A DNA stretch of 64,000 nucleotides, taken from contig NZ_CP113917.1 of assembly GCF_029395475.1 (NCBI RefSeq), positions 868,001 to 932,000 of the forward strand. Direction: 5' to 3'. This DNA comes from Bifidobacterium sp. ESL0775. Its GTDB lineage: Bacteria > Actinomycetota > Actinomycetes > Actinomycetales > Bifidobacteriaceae. Both the position numbers and the translations under genes were made by a program. Under the pieces are notes generated by a model. It searched no databases, had not been told where the DNA came from, and was given only the letters and a program-made list of their open reading frames with translations. This document shows, in pieces, positions 8,651-21,388 of the stretch (within the stretch, counting starts at the first letter, position 1; each line of letters starts with the position of its first letter).

Positions 8651-11533
8651 ATGGCACGTAAGAGACAGACGAACAGCAAGAGCGCAAAGACCCGTAGCGG
8701 CAAGGCGAACGGGTCTTCTTCGAGTAGCCAGACCGGAACCACCAAGGTCATGCCGCCCGCCGACGCCTCGTTCTTCGTCCGCCATTCCACGCTGTGCCGC
8801 ATCGCCGGCTTCTTCGCGCTGGTGATCGTCGCCATCATGTTCTGCGCTTCCGAATGGTTCCACGTCGATGGGTTCCTGGGACACTGGTTGCACTTGGTTG
8901 CGGCTGGCCTGTTCGGTGTTATGAGCGTGGTTTTGCCCGTGTTTCTGCTGATTGTGGCCTACCAAGTGCTGCTCGACCCGACCAAACACAAGCGCAACTG
9001 GCGATTGATCATTGGTTGCGCGTTGCTGTTCTGGTCGATCTGCTCAATCATCGACGCCATCATCGCCTCGCCGTCGCGTGACTTCAACATGGATGTGCTG
9101 CGCGGCGCGGGCGGTCTGCTCGGCTTCGCGTTAGGCTCGCCTTTGGCCTGGGGGCTTTCCAGTGTCTTCGCCGTGGTCATTTTCGTCGTCGTGGCGATAT
9201 TTTCGCTGTTGCTGATTGTCAAGCTCGACATCACCAAGATCCCCGAGCGGTTGCACGATTGGTCGCAACGGCGCAAGAATGGCGGCGAAGATGATGCCGT
9301 CGACCAAAATGCCGATGTGGACGCGCAAAACGAGCAGTTCCCGAATGAGGTTCGTGTCGGCGACGAGACGTTGCAGCTTGCTGAAGGTGTGCCGACGCAT
9401 GATGGCACTGAGGATGGAAACGAATCCATCGAAGCGCCGCAACCCCGCAAACGTGGCATTGGCGCGTTCTTCTCCCGCTTTTTCGGACATTCCGATGATG
9501 ATGGCGACGATGGCAAATTGGAACGTTACGCTGGCGATGAGGCCTTCGACAGGGCAGCTGACCTGAATGGCCAGACCGATGAGACCCAGTTGATTGAGGG
9601 ACATTCGCAGGCCATGGTCAATCCCGTCACCGGTGAGATCCAAGGTGTCGCTGGTACTTCCGATGCCGTTCCGGCGGAAGTTTCTGGTTTCGGCGGCGAA
9701 AATAATGGAACCGCTGCGACCCAGTCTGTGCCGATGAATGGCCAGACGGGTGCTTTTGGCGCTCCTAAGGCGGCAAGCTCGACGGGACCATACGGGTCGA
9801 GCGTCGGCCCTGACGTTTCGGCAACCGGCCACGCGAGTGACCCGTGGGCCGCGGTTGGCAAGGACGGCAGCGCCACGGAACCCATGGTGCCGCAGGTCAA
9901 GGGCATCGCCGGGGGAGCGGCGAACCTGCCCGCTTCTGTCGCCAATCACGACGGCGACGATTCGGTGGCTCGTCACGAGGCCGAGAACGCCGCGGACGAG
10001 GAAGACAACAGGCCCTACCATCTGCCGAGCCTCGATATTCTAGTGAAAGGCAAGCCACATCTCGCACGCACGCAGGCCAACGACAACGTCATCAAGGCCC
10101 TGACCGCCACCTTCCACCAGTTCCATGTCGACGCCAAGGTCGTCGGTTTCCTGCGCGGCCCGTCGGTCACCCAGTACGAGGTTGAGTTGGGGCCGGGTGT
10201 CAAGGTCGAAAAGGTCACCAACCTGCAGCGCAACATCGCCTACGCCGTGGCCTCCACGGACGTGCGCATCCTTTCGCCGATTCCCGGCAAATCCGCCATC
10301 GGCATCGAGATTCCGAACATCGACCGCGAGATCGTCCACCTCGGTGATGTATTACGTAGCGACAAGGCCATGAACGACCCGAACCCGATGCTCGCCGGCG
10401 TCGGCAAGGACGTCGAGGGCCATTTCGTCACCGCCGACCTCACCAAGATGCCGCATCTTTTGGTCGCGGGCGCCACCGGATCCGGCAAGTCAAGCTTCAT
10501 CAACTCGATGCTCACCTCATTGATCATGCGCGCCACCCCCGAGCAGGTGCGCCTGATCATGGTCGACCCCAAGCGCGTCGAGCTTTCCGCCTACGCCGGC
10601 ATCCCGCACCTTCTGACGCCGATCATCACCGACCCCAAGAAGGCCGCGCAGGCGTTGGAATGGGTGGTCAAGGAGATGGATGCCCGCTACGACGACCTCC
10701 AGTATTTTGGCTTCCGCCACATCAAGGACTTCAACAAAGCCGTGCTCGCCGGCAAGGTCCACGCCCCGCTCGGCTCCAAGCGCAAGGTCGCTCCATATCC
10801 CTATATCGTCGTGGTCGTCGACGAGATGGCCGACCTGATGATGCTGGCCAAGAACGACGTCGAAAGCTCCATCCAGCGCATCACCCAGCTCGCACGTGCG
10901 GCCGGTGTCCACCTGGTGCTCGCCACCCAGCGTCCGTCCGTCGACGTCATCACCGGCCTCATCAAGGCGAACATCCCCTCGCGTCTGGCTTTCGCCACGT
11001 CGTCGGCCACTGATTCCCGCGTGATCCTCGACACCACCGGCGCCGAATCGCTGATTGGCCAGGGCGATGCCCTGTTCCTGCCGATGGGCTCGGCCAAGCC
11101 GATCCGCGTGCAGGGCTCGTGGGTCGGGGAGTCCGAGATCCGCAAGGCCGTCGAATTCGCCCGTACCCAGCGCAAGCCGCACTATCGTGAGGACATCGAG
11201 GAGATGGCCAAGAAGGCCGAAGAAAACGAGACCCATCCCGACGAGGAGATCGGCGATGACATGGACACGCTTTTGGAGGCGGCGAAGCTTGTGGTCACCA
11301 CGCAGTTTGGCTCCACCTCGATGCTGCAACGAAAATTGCGCATCGGTTTCGCCAAGGCCGGCCGTATGATGGATCTCTTGGAATCCCGCGGTGTCGTCGG
11401 CCCGTCGGAAGGCTCCAAGGCCCGTGAGGTCTTGGTCCAGCCCCAGGACTTGACCCAGACCCTCGACTTCATTCAAGGCAAGACCGGTGCCGTCGCGCCC
11501 TCGCCTGCAAGTGGCTCCACAAGAGAAGAATGA
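8651..11533 (+). CDS. ftsK: DNA translocase FtsK/SpoIIIE
   Basis: FtsK pumps chromosomal DNA through the division septum and activates XerCD at dif. The 960-residue protein has about four membrane helices in residues ~45-190, then a long acidic, Gly/Ala-rich linker to ~450. The RecA-like motor carries Walker A GATGSGKS at ~605 and Walker [15 protein letters not shown] at ~715. The C-terminal gamma winged helix ([22 protein letters not shown] region, ~880-945) reads KOPS-type sequences. It heads the conserved actinobacterial block ftsK-pgsA-cinA-clgR. The start ATG has only a weak GGTG upstream. Confidence 0.97.
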   Translation: MARKRQTNSKSAKTRSGKANGSSSSSQTGTTKVMPPADASFFVRHSTLCRIAGFFALVIVAIMFCASEWFHVDGFLGHWLHLVAAGLFGVMSVVLPVFLLIVAYQVLLDPTKHKRNWRLIIGCALLFWSICSIIDAIIASPSRDFNMDVLRGAGGLLGFALGSPLAWGLSSVFAVVIFVVVAIFSLLLIVKLDITKIPERLHDWSQRRKNGGEDDAVDQNADVDAQNEQFPNEVRVGDETLQLAEGVPTHDGTEDGNESIEAPQPRKRGIGAFFSRFFGHSDDDGDDGKLERYAGDEAFDRAADLNGQTDETQLIEGHSQAMVNPVTGEIQGVAGTSDAVPAEVSGFGGENNGTAATQSVPMNGQTGAFGAPKAASSTGPYGSSVGPDVSATGHASDPWAAVGKDGSATEPMVPQVKGIAGGAANLPASVANHDGDDSVARHEAENAADEEDNRPYHLPSLDILVKGKPHLARTQANDNVIKALTATFHQFHVDAKVVGFLRGPSVTQYEVELGPGVKVEKVTNLQRNIAYAVASTDVRILSPIPGKSAIGIEIPNIDREIVHLGDVLRSDKAMNDPNPMLAGVGKDVEGHFVTADLTKMPHLLVAGATGSGKSSFINSMLTSLIMRATPEQVRLIMVDPKRVELSAYAGIPHLLTPIITDPKKAAQALEWVVKEMDARYDDLQYFGFRHIKDFNKAVLAGKVHAPLGSKRKVAPYPYIVVVVDEMADLMMLAKNDVESSIQRITQLARAAGVHLVLATQRPSVDVITGLIKANIPSRLAFATSSATDSRVILDTTGAESLIGQGDALFLPMGSAKPIRVQGSWVGESEIRKAVEFARTQRKPHYREDIEEMAKKAEENETHPDEEIGDDMDTLLEAAKLVVTTQFGSTSMLQRKLRIGFAKAGRMMDLLESRGVVGPSEGSKAREVLVQPQDLTQTLDFIQGKTGAVAPSPASGSTREE

Positions 11534-11658
11534 GCTCGGTTGGCAAAGTTGTGGTACGCCGGTTGGCAATAGGCTCATTCTTGGTTGATGTGGTTGGAAT
11601 CATCAAAAGTTGGCCCGTTTGCCGACCTACGGTATCGCCGACGCGGTAAGGTATGGGT

Positions 11659-12348
11659 ATGCAACAACGAAATGGGGAAAAATCGCTTCTGGACGGCTGG
11701 AACAGCCCGCCGAACCTGGTGACATACGCGCGTATCGTCCTGGTTTTCGTGTTTTTGTGGGCCGATATCGCCGCAGGCCCGTGGGGTCAGCGCAACCCGT
11801 GGCTGCGTTTCGCCGCCGCAGTGCTTTTCATCGTCGCCGCTTCGACCGATAAGCTCGACGGCTGGATGGCCCGCACCTACAACCAGGTCACCGAACTCGG
11901 CAAGCTCATGGACCCCATCGCCGACAAGCTCCTGATCTGCTCGGCGCTCGTCGTCGCCTCGGTTTTTGGCGAGGTGCCGTGGTGGGTCACCGCGTTGTTC
12001 CTCATCCGCGAGATCGGCATCACCGTCATGCGCTTCTTTGTCATCGACACCGGCGGCAAGGTCATCGCGGCCGAAAAGGCAGGCAAATACAAGACCCTCA
12101 CCCAATGCGTTGGCTTGGGCATGCTTTTGATGCCGGTTTGGGCGCTTTCCTCGAAGATCACCAATCCAGGACGTGTCGCTTTCAACGGCGGCGGCCCGGC
12201 GTTCTCCCATATCGGGGCGGGGGTTCCGGTTTGGTGGTTCTGCTATTACGCCGTCACCGATCTGCTTATCGGCATCGCGTTGATTCTGTGTCTCTATTCC
12301 GGCTATGTCTATGTCCGCAATGTGGTGCGGGCGCGAAAAGCCGCGTGA
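11659..12348 (+). CDS. pgsA: CDP-diacylglycerol--glycerol-3-phosphate 3-phosphatidyltransferase
   Basis: This membrane enzyme makes phosphatidylglycerophosphate, the precursor of phosphatidylglycerol and cardiolipin. The CDP-alcohol phosphotransferase signature DGx2ARx8Gx3Dx3D is complete: DGWMAR, then GKLMDPIADK. About five membrane helices follow. The product is 229 residues. ATG 11659 has AAGG at suitable spacing; ATG 11653 lies almost on top of it. It follows ftsK by ~125 bases in the same orientation and precedes pncC, from which a terminator separates it. Confidence 0.94.
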   Translation: MQQRNGEKSLLDGWNSPPNLVTYARIVLVFVFLWADIAAGPWGQRNPWLRFAAAVLFIVAASTDKLDGWMARTYNQVTELGKLMDPIADKLLICSALVVASVFGEVPWWVTALFLIREIGITVMRFFVIDTGGKVIAAEKAGKYKTLTQCVGLGMLLMPVWALSSKITNPGRVAFNGGGPAFSHIGAGVPVWWFCYYAVTDLLIGIALILCLYSGYVYVRNVVRARKAA

Positions 12349-12364
12349 GCATCTTGTAGAATCT

Positions 12365-12413
12365 GCCCCAAACCGCTACTGACCGATTGGTAGGGAGGTT
12401 TGGGGCGGTTTTG
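12365..12413 (+). terminator. Intrinsic terminator after pgsA
   Basis: GCCCCAAAC (12365-12373) pairs with GTTTGGGGC (12398-12406), with an inner CTAC/GTAG stem, followed by GGTTTTG. Its position also argues that pncC starts downstream at 12472 and not inside the hairpin. Confidence 0.8.
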
Positions 12414-12471
12414 TATGGTCTTGGATTGCGGGTTTGTAGTCGGCGTGTCCAAGGCCGAAAAGTGGGGAAAT

Positions 12472-13089
12472 ATGAAGCGATATATCGAAACGCCTGACGG
12501 CACGTCGCAAGCGATACAGAATGTTGCCGGCCTGGCCTCAAGTGGCGCGGTCGCGGCCATCCAGCCGCAATGTGATACATTGGCTGCAAATATCCTAGAG
12601 GAGGCCAAGGCTCGGGGATGGAAAATCGCGGCGGCCGAATCGCTCACCGCGGGCCTTTTGGCTGATGCCTTCGTTCGTATCCCAGGAGCCTCCGAGGTGT
12701 TCCTCGGCTCCGCGGTGACCTACGACATCAACGCCAAAGCCAGTGTCCTCGGGGTTGACGCCGGTCTGTTGCGTGCCGAAGGCGCTGTGCATCCCGAAGT
12801 GGCCCGACAGATGGCCGAGCGCACGGCGGATCTCTACGACCAACCACAATACGAAGGTCACGTCCTGGGTTTGTCGACCACTGGAGTCGCCGGCCCTGGC
12901 CCGGATGGGGACAAGCCCGCAGGACTGGTCTACATCGGTGTCAGCGTCCCTCCTGGTGCCGATGGCCAAGCACGTGAAACCATCGCGGCGAAGCTCCGGC
13001 TTTCCGGCTCAAGGGAGGAGATTCGACATCTTTCGGTGCTGGACGTATTGCAGTTTGTGACGCAGTTCACAGCGCTCAAAGAGGAATAA
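12472..13089 (+). CDS. pncC: Nicotinamide-nucleotide amidohydrolase (CinA C-terminal domain protein)
   Basis: The 205-residue product matches the C-terminal domain of CinA, which deamidates NMN to nicotinate mononucleotide in the pyridine nucleotide salvage cycle. Hallmarks are AAAESLTAGLLADAFV, GASEVFLGSAVTYDINAKASVLGV, and GVAGPGPDGDKPAGLVYIGV. The N-terminal CinA molybdopterin-like domain is absent, as is usual in this actinobacterial gene order. ATG 12472 follows GTGGGGA and lies past the pgsA terminator. clgR follows 65 bases downstream. Confidence 0.92.
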   Translation: MKRYIETPDGTSQAIQNVAGLASSGAVAAIQPQCDTLAANILEEAKARGWKIAAAESLTAGLLADAFVRIPGASEVFLGSAVTYDINAKASVLGVDAGLLRAEGAVHPEVARQMAERTADLYDQPQYEGHVLGLSTTGVAGPGPDGDKPAGLVYIGVSVPPGADGQARETIAAKLRLSGSREEIRHLSVLDVLQFVTQFTALKEE

Positions 13090-13154
13090 ATATCCCCCTC
13101 AACTGTTGATGGAAGTGACAACATGAACAGTACAAGGCAAAGAGGGGTGGCGTA

Positions 13155-13667
13155 ATGGAAACGATGACTCGACCACAGGAGCAGATGGCAATGAACACGC
13201 TTGCATCAGGGGCCACGCGCCCAAGCAATGCGCGCAACAGGGACTTGACCCCTGCTCAGCGTCGCGCGGTGGTATTCGCGCAACAACAGGTTTTGAAAGC
13301 ACGTGCCGCGAAAAAGGCGAAGGACGAGCGCCAGGCGGTGCTCAACAGGATGTGGCAGGAAGAGGATGCCGAGCAGTCCAAGCCCAGGGCCGCCACGCGC
13401 AAGCATGACGCCGACGGCGAGACCCGCGACATCTCGTTGCGTGAGGCCATCGGCCACGTGCTGCGCGACCTGCGCACCCGCGACCACAAGACGCTGCGTG
13501 AGGTCAGCGAAAAGGCCGGCGTCTCGCTCGGATACCTTTCCGAAGTCGAGCGTGGGCAGAAGGAGGCCAGCTCCGAACTGCTGGCGTCCATCGCCGAATC
13601 GCTGGGCTTGAGCACCGCGCAGATGCTGCGCATGGTGGCGGACTACCTCGATTACACCGAGGCGTGA
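13155..13667 (+). CDS. clgR: XRE-family transcriptional regulator ClgR, with N-terminal extension
   Basis: A helix-turn-helix domain spans residues ~97-155 ([20 protein letters not shown]), matching ClgR, the activator of clp protease and repair genes in actinobacteria. Position directly after cinA/pncC and near recA is the conserved ClgR location. The first ~90 residues are an Ala/Arg/Gln-rich, probably helical and basic segment ([20 protein letters not shown]) not present in the ~107-residue mycobacterial and corynebacterial proteins as I remember them. GAGGGG 7 bases upstream supports ATG 13155; internal ATGs at 13185 and 13191 are possible starts but would not remove the extension. Confidence 0.85.
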   Translation: METMTRPQEQMAMNTLASGATRPSNARNRDLTPAQRRAVVFAQQQVLKARAAKKAKDERQAVLNRMWQEEDAEQSKPRAATRKHDADGETRDISLREAIGHVLRDLRTRDHKTLREVSEKAGVSLGYLSEVERGQKEASSELLASIAESLGLSTAQMLRMVADYLDYTEA

Positions 13668-13695
13668 TTCGAAGCCTGTAAGCCCTTAAAAGTTG

Positions 13696-13730
13696 AAAGA
13701 CCCATTGGCGTTTTGGCCGGTGGGTCTTTT
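13696..13730 (+). terminator. Intrinsic terminator after clgR
   Basis: AAAGACCCATTGGC pairs with GCCGGTGGGTCTTT (one G-T wobble) around a short GTTTTG loop, followed by TT. It ends the pncC-clgR unit. Confidence 0.9.
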
Positions 13731-13901
13731 CGTTGCTTTCTCCGTTTGTTTCATCAGTAGTTGTCCGTGTTTTTTGCGAATTCGAATTCATGATGCCGCA
13801 TATCTGATAACGGTTTTTTAGGTTGATTTTGGGTTTATCGGAAATCGGTTCATGGATTTCGTGACGGATTGGTATTCGTCCGCGCTGATAGACTGCTGGA
13901 T

Positions 13902-14135
13902 GTGAAGGAACGTGAATTTTGGCAATTGCTCGAAGAGGTGCTCGGACGGACGTACGGGCGCTCGCTGGCGCACGACCAGGTGTTGACGGCGCTTGACGAC
14001 ATGACCGTCGTCGAGGCGCTCGCGGCCGGCGTCGAGCCGCGCGTCATCTGGAACGTGTTGTGCGACCAGTTGCAGATCCCTGATTCTAAGCGGTGGGGCA
14101 AGGACCACAACGCCCCACCGTTGCCGGCGAAGTGA
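13902..14135 (+). CDS. DUF3046 domain protein
   Basis: This is a small 77-residue protein of unknown function, conserved next to recA in actinobacteria. The family pattern is seen in the start KEREFWQLLEEVLG, the central AHDQVLTALDDMTVVEALAAGVEP and the end IWNVLCDQLQIPD. GTG 13902 is chosen because family members begin with M-[RK]-x-x-EFW; a TTG at 13869 is in frame but would add a non-family tail. The ribosome binding site is weak. It is transcribed toward recA, 247 bases ahead of it. Confidence 0.85.
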   Translation: MKEREFWQLLEEVLGRTYGRSLAHDQVLTALDDMTVVEALAAGVEPRVIWNVLCDQLQIPDSKRWGKDHNAPPLPAK

Positions 14136-14187
14136 GCGCTTTCGGTAATTGACAATTTCCTGTTGATGGATTGCTTCGGCGAGTCAT

Positions 14188-14203
14188 TCGAACAAATGTT
14201 CGT
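14188..14203. promoter_or_regulatory. LexA (SOS) box upstream of recA
   Basis: TCGAACAAATGTTCGT contains the actinobacterial LexA operator GAAC-N4-GTTC with flanking TCG/CG symmetry. It lies ~180 bases upstream of the recA start, so DNA damage should derepress recA-recX. Confidence 0.85.
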
Positions 14204-14382
14204 ATGTGGTTCTATGATTATTTTTGGAACATAAAACGACCTTATGGGGTTTGGGGCCTAAAAGCCCGGAAAACCACGGCGTGTCGAAAAGGCAAGCGTT
14301 CGACCACATAACCCCGTTTGGCTTGCGCAAGTAGCGGATTGCTCCGTACTCTGGTAGTGCAGGAGCAACGTAAAGGAGAACG

Positions 14383-15573
14383 ATGGCACAGCAATCAAAA
14401 ACGACGAAAGGCGCCAAGGCCAAGAACGCCCAGACCGAGTCTGGTGGCGAGCATGGCATCGATCCACGCAAGCAGGCGGCGCTCGACACCGCGCTGAAGC
14501 AGGTCGAGAAGGACTTCGGCAAGGGCTCGGCCATGCGGCTTGGCGACAAGCCGGTGCAGAACGTCGAGGTCATCCCCACGGGTTCCTTGGCGCTCGATAT
14601 GGCGTTGGGCATCGGGGGCCTGCCGCGCGGCAGGATCGTGGAGATCTATGGCCCCGAGTCCTCCGGCAAGACCACGCTGGCTCTGCATGCTGTGGCCAAC
14701 GCGCAGAAGGCCGGCGGTGTGGCGGCGTACATCGACGCCGAGCACGCGCTCGATCCGGTCTATGCCAAAAAGCTTGGCGTTGATACGGACCAGCTGATCA
14801 TCTCCCAGCCGGACAACGGCGAGCAGGCGCTTGAGATCGCCGACATGCTGGTGCGCAGTGGCGCGCTGGACGTCGTGGTCATCGATTCGGTGGCGGCCCT
14901 GGTGCCCAAGGCCGAGATCGAAGGCGAGATGGGCGACAGCCATGTGGGCCTGCAGGCCCGGTTGATGAGCCAGGCGCTGCGCAAGATGACCGGCGCGTTG
15001 GCGCAGTCCAACACCACCGCCATCTTCATCAACCAGTTGCGTGAGAAGATCGGCGTCTTCTTCGGCAGTCCGGAGACGACGACCGGTGGCAAGGCGTTGA
15101 AGTTCTATGCCTCCGTGCGCCTTGACATCCGCCGCATCCAGACGTTGAAGAACGGCGACGAGGCCATCGGCAATCGCACCAAGGTCAAGGTCGTCAAGAA
15201 CAAGATGGCTCCGCCCTTCAAGTTCGCCGAGTTCGACATCCTCTACGGGGAGGGCATCTCCAAGGAGGGCTCCGTGCTCGACATGGCGTTGCAGTGCGAT
15301 GTCGTCAAGAAGTCCGGCTCCTGGTTCACCTATGAGGGCGACCAGCTGGGGCAGGGGCGTGAGAACGTGCGTCAGTTCCTGAAGGACAATCCGGCGCTGA
15401 CCGACGAGATCGAACGCAAGGTCAAGGTGAAGTACGGCCTGATTCCTGATGATTCCAAGCCCGCTGATGGTGATGGCGAGGATGCGGATAACGGTGGCGA
15501 CGCTGACGCTACGGCTGGTGCCAATGGTGGTGGCGCCTCCGGTTCCATTCCTGAATCGGCGCCAAAAGCCTGA
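14383..15573 (+). CDS. recA: Recombinase RecA
   Basis: RecA is the DNA strand-exchange ATPase and LexA co-protease. The Walker A motif GPESSGKTT begins at residue 90, and [21 protein letters not shown] is the Walker B/L1 region. [21 protein letters not shown] covers loop L2. The 396-residue length includes a long Gly/Asp/Ala-rich acidic tail of ~45 residues ([14 protein letters not shown]), longer than most. AAAGGAG precedes ATG 14383. A LexA box lies upstream and recX follows 20 bases downstream. Confidence 0.99.
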   Translation: MAQQSKTTKGAKAKNAQTESGGEHGIDPRKQAALDTALKQVEKDFGKGSAMRLGDKPVQNVEVIPTGSLALDMALGIGGLPRGRIVEIYGPESSGKTTLALHAVANAQKAGGVAAYIDAEHALDPVYAKKLGVDTDQLIISQPDNGEQALEIADMLVRSGALDVVVIDSVAALVPKAEIEGEMGDSHVGLQARLMSQALRKMTGALAQSNTTAIFINQLREKIGVFFGSPETTTGGKALKFYASVRLDIRRIQTLKNGDEAIGNRTKVKVVKNKMAPPFKFAEFDILYGEGISKEGSVLDMALQCDVVKKSGSWFTYEGDQLGQGRENVRQFLKDNPALTDEIERKVKVKYGLIPDDSKPADGDGEDADNGGDADATAGANGGGASGSIPESAPKA

Positions 15574-15593
15574 GAACGCATTGGGCTAAAGAC

Positions 15594-16490
15594 ATGATCA
15601 GTGTCGAGGAGTTCCTTGAGGGTCGTCATATTCCGGCTGTGGAGCCGGATCATGACGACCCTCGGCCGCATGATGCGCAGGCCTCCCATGGTCGTGCCGG
15701 CCAAAGGCGCGTCGGTGAGCGCCCGAGCGCAAGCGACGTCCGCCGGACTCGCGGCACTGCATCTGGCTCACAAGCCGACGACGCAGGGTCACGAGAAGAG
15801 ACCGGTGGCAGGCGCAAGCCTGCCAAAAGGCCGAACAGGGCCCATACGCATGCCGTGCCGATCACCAGCAACTACACCAGCGGGTTCGGTGGCAGTCTTG
15901 ACGCCGAGGATGCCGGAGCAAGCAAACGCGGTCGTAAGCGGTATGGTCGTGGCAAAACGACCGGCCGCTACCATAGATATCGCACAGGTGCGCCGGTGAG
16001 ACGTGTGCCAGACGATCCGGCCGATGTCGAGGCGTGCCGCGAGGCCGCGCTGACCTTGCTGGACGCGGCGGCCCGCTCTTCCGGTGCGTTGGTCAAACGT
16101 TTGGTCGACAAGGGCTACGACCCGGTCGTTTCCGAAGACGTCGTGGCGCGCCTGGTCGAAGTGCATTTGATTGATGACGAGGAATACGCGCGTTCCATCG
16201 TGCGCAGTTGCGCCAACCGGATGCTTGGATTCCGAGGTGCCACGATGGAGCTCAAACGCAAAGGCGTCGATGATGGTTTGGCACAGAGTGTGGCTGCGCA
16301 AGCGCGCGAGCAGGGCGTGTTCGAGGACGCAGCGTGGCAGTTGGGACGCAAGGTGGCCGCCAAAACGGAGGGTTTGGAACTTGAAGTGCGTCGCCGTCGG
16401 TTCTGGAGTGCCGGTGGTCGCAAAGGCCATGATCCTGAGACCTTGCGTCGTGTGGCCCACGAGCTGTTTGACAACAGGGAAGTTGACTGA
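15594..16490 (+). CDS. recX: Regulatory protein RecX
   Basis: RecX binds RecA filaments and limits recombinase activity. The C-terminal ~150 residues show the family three-helix repeats: AALTLLDAAARSSGALVKRL, VVARLVEVHLIDDEEYARSI and LGFRGATMELKRKGVDDGLA. The first ~140 residues are basic, Arg/Lys/Gly-rich and probably disordered, making this 298-residue protein nearly twice the E. coli length; such extensions occur in actinobacteria. It is co-transcribed with recA (20-base gap), the usual arrangement that couples RecX to SOS induction. Confidence 0.9.
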   Translation: MISVEEFLEGRHIPAVEPDHDDPRPHDAQASHGRAGQRRVGERPSASDVRRTRGTASGSQADDAGSREETGGRRKPAKRPNRAHTHAVPITSNYTSGFGGSLDAEDAGASKRGRKRYGRGKTTGRYHRYRTGAPVRRVPDDPADVEACREAALTLLDAAARSSGALVKRLVDKGYDPVVSEDVVARLVEVHLIDDEEYARSIVRSCANRMLGFRGATMELKRKGVDDGLAQSVAAQAREQGVFEDAAWQLGRKVAAKTEGLELEVRRRRFWSAGGRKGHDPETLRRVAHELFDNREVD

Positions 16491-16712
16491 TTGCTGCCGC
16501 TTGGCACATGCGTAATCCCGTATATGTTTCTGATAGTTGTTGTTTGATGTTGTGGGGACACAGCGGTTTTATACAGTCAGGCAAGTCTGTAATCTATCCA
16601 TTTTGTCATACATATGTAGGATTTGAAACAGAAATGACATTCTAAGTGCGTCAAATTGATACCGGAAAAGTCGTTATCGAATACTGCCCTGTATCCATAA
16701 CCGAAAAGTGAG

Positions 16713-17091
16713 GTGAGACCTCGTATACCCCGGGTTCTGTCGCGTGTTGCCACGCGGATGGCCATCCATCTCGACCTGACGTCGCCGCCAGGCTCCAGCA
16801 GCCTACCCGAAGGCCGGGCGAGCAACCCGTGCCGGGATACAATCCCGACGTGCCTTCTGCTTGGCCTTGCTCCCGATGAGGCTTGCCAGCGGCCAGCTGT
16901 TGCCAGTGGCCCGGTGGTCTCTTACACCGCCGTTTCACCCTTACCCGGTTGCCCGGGCGGTCTGCTTTCTGTTGCGCTAGCTCTCAGGTCACCCTGGGCG
17001 GACGTTATCCGCCATCGTGCTCTATGGAGCCCGGAAGTTCCTCAGCCGGCTCGGTAAACCGAACGCGGCCGCGGCCATCAAGAGGTCTCAC
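16713..17091 (-). ncRNA. rnpB: RNase P RNA, bacterial type A
   Basis: Read on the minus strand, the segment contains the actinobacterial P4 variant GAGGAACTTCCGGGCTCC, GAUAACGUCCGCCCAGGGUG, the AGAAAGCAGACCGCC stretch, the GGUAAGGGUGAAACGG block and the closing ACAGAACCC GGG. The two ends, GTGAGACCTC and GAGGTCTCAC, are perfectly complementary and form helix P1, which sets the limits at 17091 and 16713 (about 379 nt). It is the catalytic RNA that removes tRNA 5' leaders. It is transcribed divergently from hpf. Confidence 0.95.
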
Positions 17092-17100
17092 AAAGACTTG

Positions 17101-17106
17101 ATTATA
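17101..17106 (-). promoter_or_regulatory. -10 element of the rnpB promoter
   Basis: TATAAT on the minus strand ends about nine bases before the first P1 base of RNase P RNA, a perfect consensus -10 hexamer. The remaining stretch 17107-17272 holds the hpf leader and GGAGG ribosome binding site. Confidence 0.75.
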
Positions 17107-17272
17107 GCAAACAGCGCAACGTCGCGAAGTGAGCAAGCGAACGGCGTATTTTTCTGGTAATACCCAGCTTTCTCCAAGGCGAGCCGCTAGACTGGAACTA
17201 GCAGCACAGCAGTGATGTAGCTGCTGGCACATCAGGTGGAGTTGCTCCGCCGAACCTAACAGGAGGTCGACC

Positions 17273-17965
17273 ATGGATATTGTCGTCACCGGACGTCACA
17301 TGCAAGTCAATCAGAAGTTCCGTGATGTCGTGGACACCAAGATGAATCGTGTCACGGCCATCGCGCCGGACACCGCGCGCGCCCAGATCGTCGTATCGCG
17401 TGAGGGCAACCCACGCCAGGCCGACACCGCCAAGCGAGTCGAGATCACCATCGAGGCCGGCGCCACCGTGGTCCGCGCCGAAGCCTCAAGCTCCGACGAA
17501 TACAGCGCCCTTGATATCGCGCTGGACAAGCTGACGCTTCGTCTGCGCCGCGTGCGCGACCGCCGCAAGAGCCATCGCCCGACCCGCAAGGAGCAGAAGA
17601 CCGTCGACATGGGCGTGGTACCTGTTGACGAGCCGGTCAATACCGAGCCCACCGCCCTGCAGCAGCCTGAAGAGGTGGAGCATCCGCTGTCCACCGATCT
17701 CGGCCCCGGAGAGAGCGTCGAGGTGCAGGTTGGGGACACCCCGATCGTCATCCGCCGCAAGCTGCACATCGCCGAGCCGATGACCATCGACGAGGCGCTC
17801 TATGAGATGGAGCTCATCGGCCACGACTTCTTCCTGTTCGTCAACAGCGAGACCCATCGTCCGTCCGTCGTCTATCGTCGCCACGGCTGGAGCTATGGCG
17901 TCTTCGAGATCGACACCGCCGAAAACGTCAAGAAGGCGCAGAAGGCCGCCAAGAGCAAGAAGTAA
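17273..17965 (+). CDS. hpf: Ribosome hibernation promoting factor, long form
   Basis: HPF binds the 30S mRNA/tRNA channel and pairs ribosomes into inactive 100S dimers in stationary phase. The N-terminal ~100 residues form the S30AE domain (MDIVVTGRHMQVNQKFRDVV...). A charged linker follows and then the C-terminal dimerisation domain, ending in DEALYEMELIGHDFFLFVNS. At 230 residues it is the long, single-protein dimerising form. GGAGG lies 8 bases before ATG 17273. secA follows ~250 bases downstream, an arrangement common in actinobacteria. Confidence 0.95.
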   Translation: MDIVVTGRHMQVNQKFRDVVDTKMNRVTAIAPDTARAQIVVSREGNPRQADTAKRVEITIEAGATVVRAEASSSDEYSALDIALDKLTLRLRRVRDRRKSHRPTRKEQKTVDMGVVPVDEPVNTEPTALQQPEEVEHPLSTDLGPGESVEVQVGDTPIVIRRKLHIAEPMTIDEALYEMELIGHDFFLFVNSETHRPSVVYRRHGWSYGVFEIDTAENVKKAQKAAKSKK

Positions 17966-18033
17966 ATAAGAGTGGCGTCACATCGCGTATGTCTTGGTAC
18001 AAGACCATGCGGCTGATGCCAGCGAATTTTACA

Positions 18034-18064
18034 TCGACCCATCGGAGCGAACCCGGTGGGTCGA
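18034..18064 (+). other. Hairpin between hpf and secA
   Basis: TCGACCCA (18034-18041) pairs with TGGGTCGA (18057-18064) across a 15-base loop. There is no T-run after it, so it is a weak terminator at best, or an mRNA-end or processing structure. The rest of 17966-18214 shows nothing else I can name beyond the secA leader. Confidence 0.5.
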
Positions 18065-18214
18065 CTCATGCAGAGCCAAAAACATGTGTTTTATATCGCA
18101 ATGAACGGGGCAATGCGGAAAATCTGCGCCGTCGCGTAAGATAGACCCCAGTCTGTGCCAAGCCTCGGTTGGCTTGGTCTTGCTCGTTTATGGGAAACGA
18201 ACTAGGGAGCGAAA

Positions 18215-21151
<2,937 letters not shown>

Positions 21152-21192
21152 GCTCGCGATGATTATTCGCTAGCCAAAGGTTATCGGATATC

Positions 21193-21236
21193 AAAACGGT
21201 GGTCGACATGCAATGTGTCGACCACCGTTTTGTTTG
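21193..21236 (+). terminator. Strong intrinsic terminator after secA
   Basis: AAAACGGTGGTCGACA (21193-21208) and TGTCGACCACCGTTTT (21216-21231) form a perfect 16-bp stem with a 7-base loop, followed by GTTTG. The A-rich left arm allows activity on the minus strand as well. Confidence 0.95.
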
Positions 21237-21388
21237 GTTGTTGGAATTATGCGGGTCATTGTCATACACGACGATGAAAAATGCCTTGTGCTCCCGATTC
21301 AGCCATTTTCCGATGTTCTGATATTCCATGCATTCATGGAATCGGAAGCGAAATAATCGGGAATCAGATGAGTGGATAATCCGAAGGT

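Noticed and set aside
16491..16710. AT-rich stretch between recX and rnpB checked for a small gene or RNA
   Set aside because: No frame with a start and ribosome binding site, no tRNA-like fold and no terminator could be made out.
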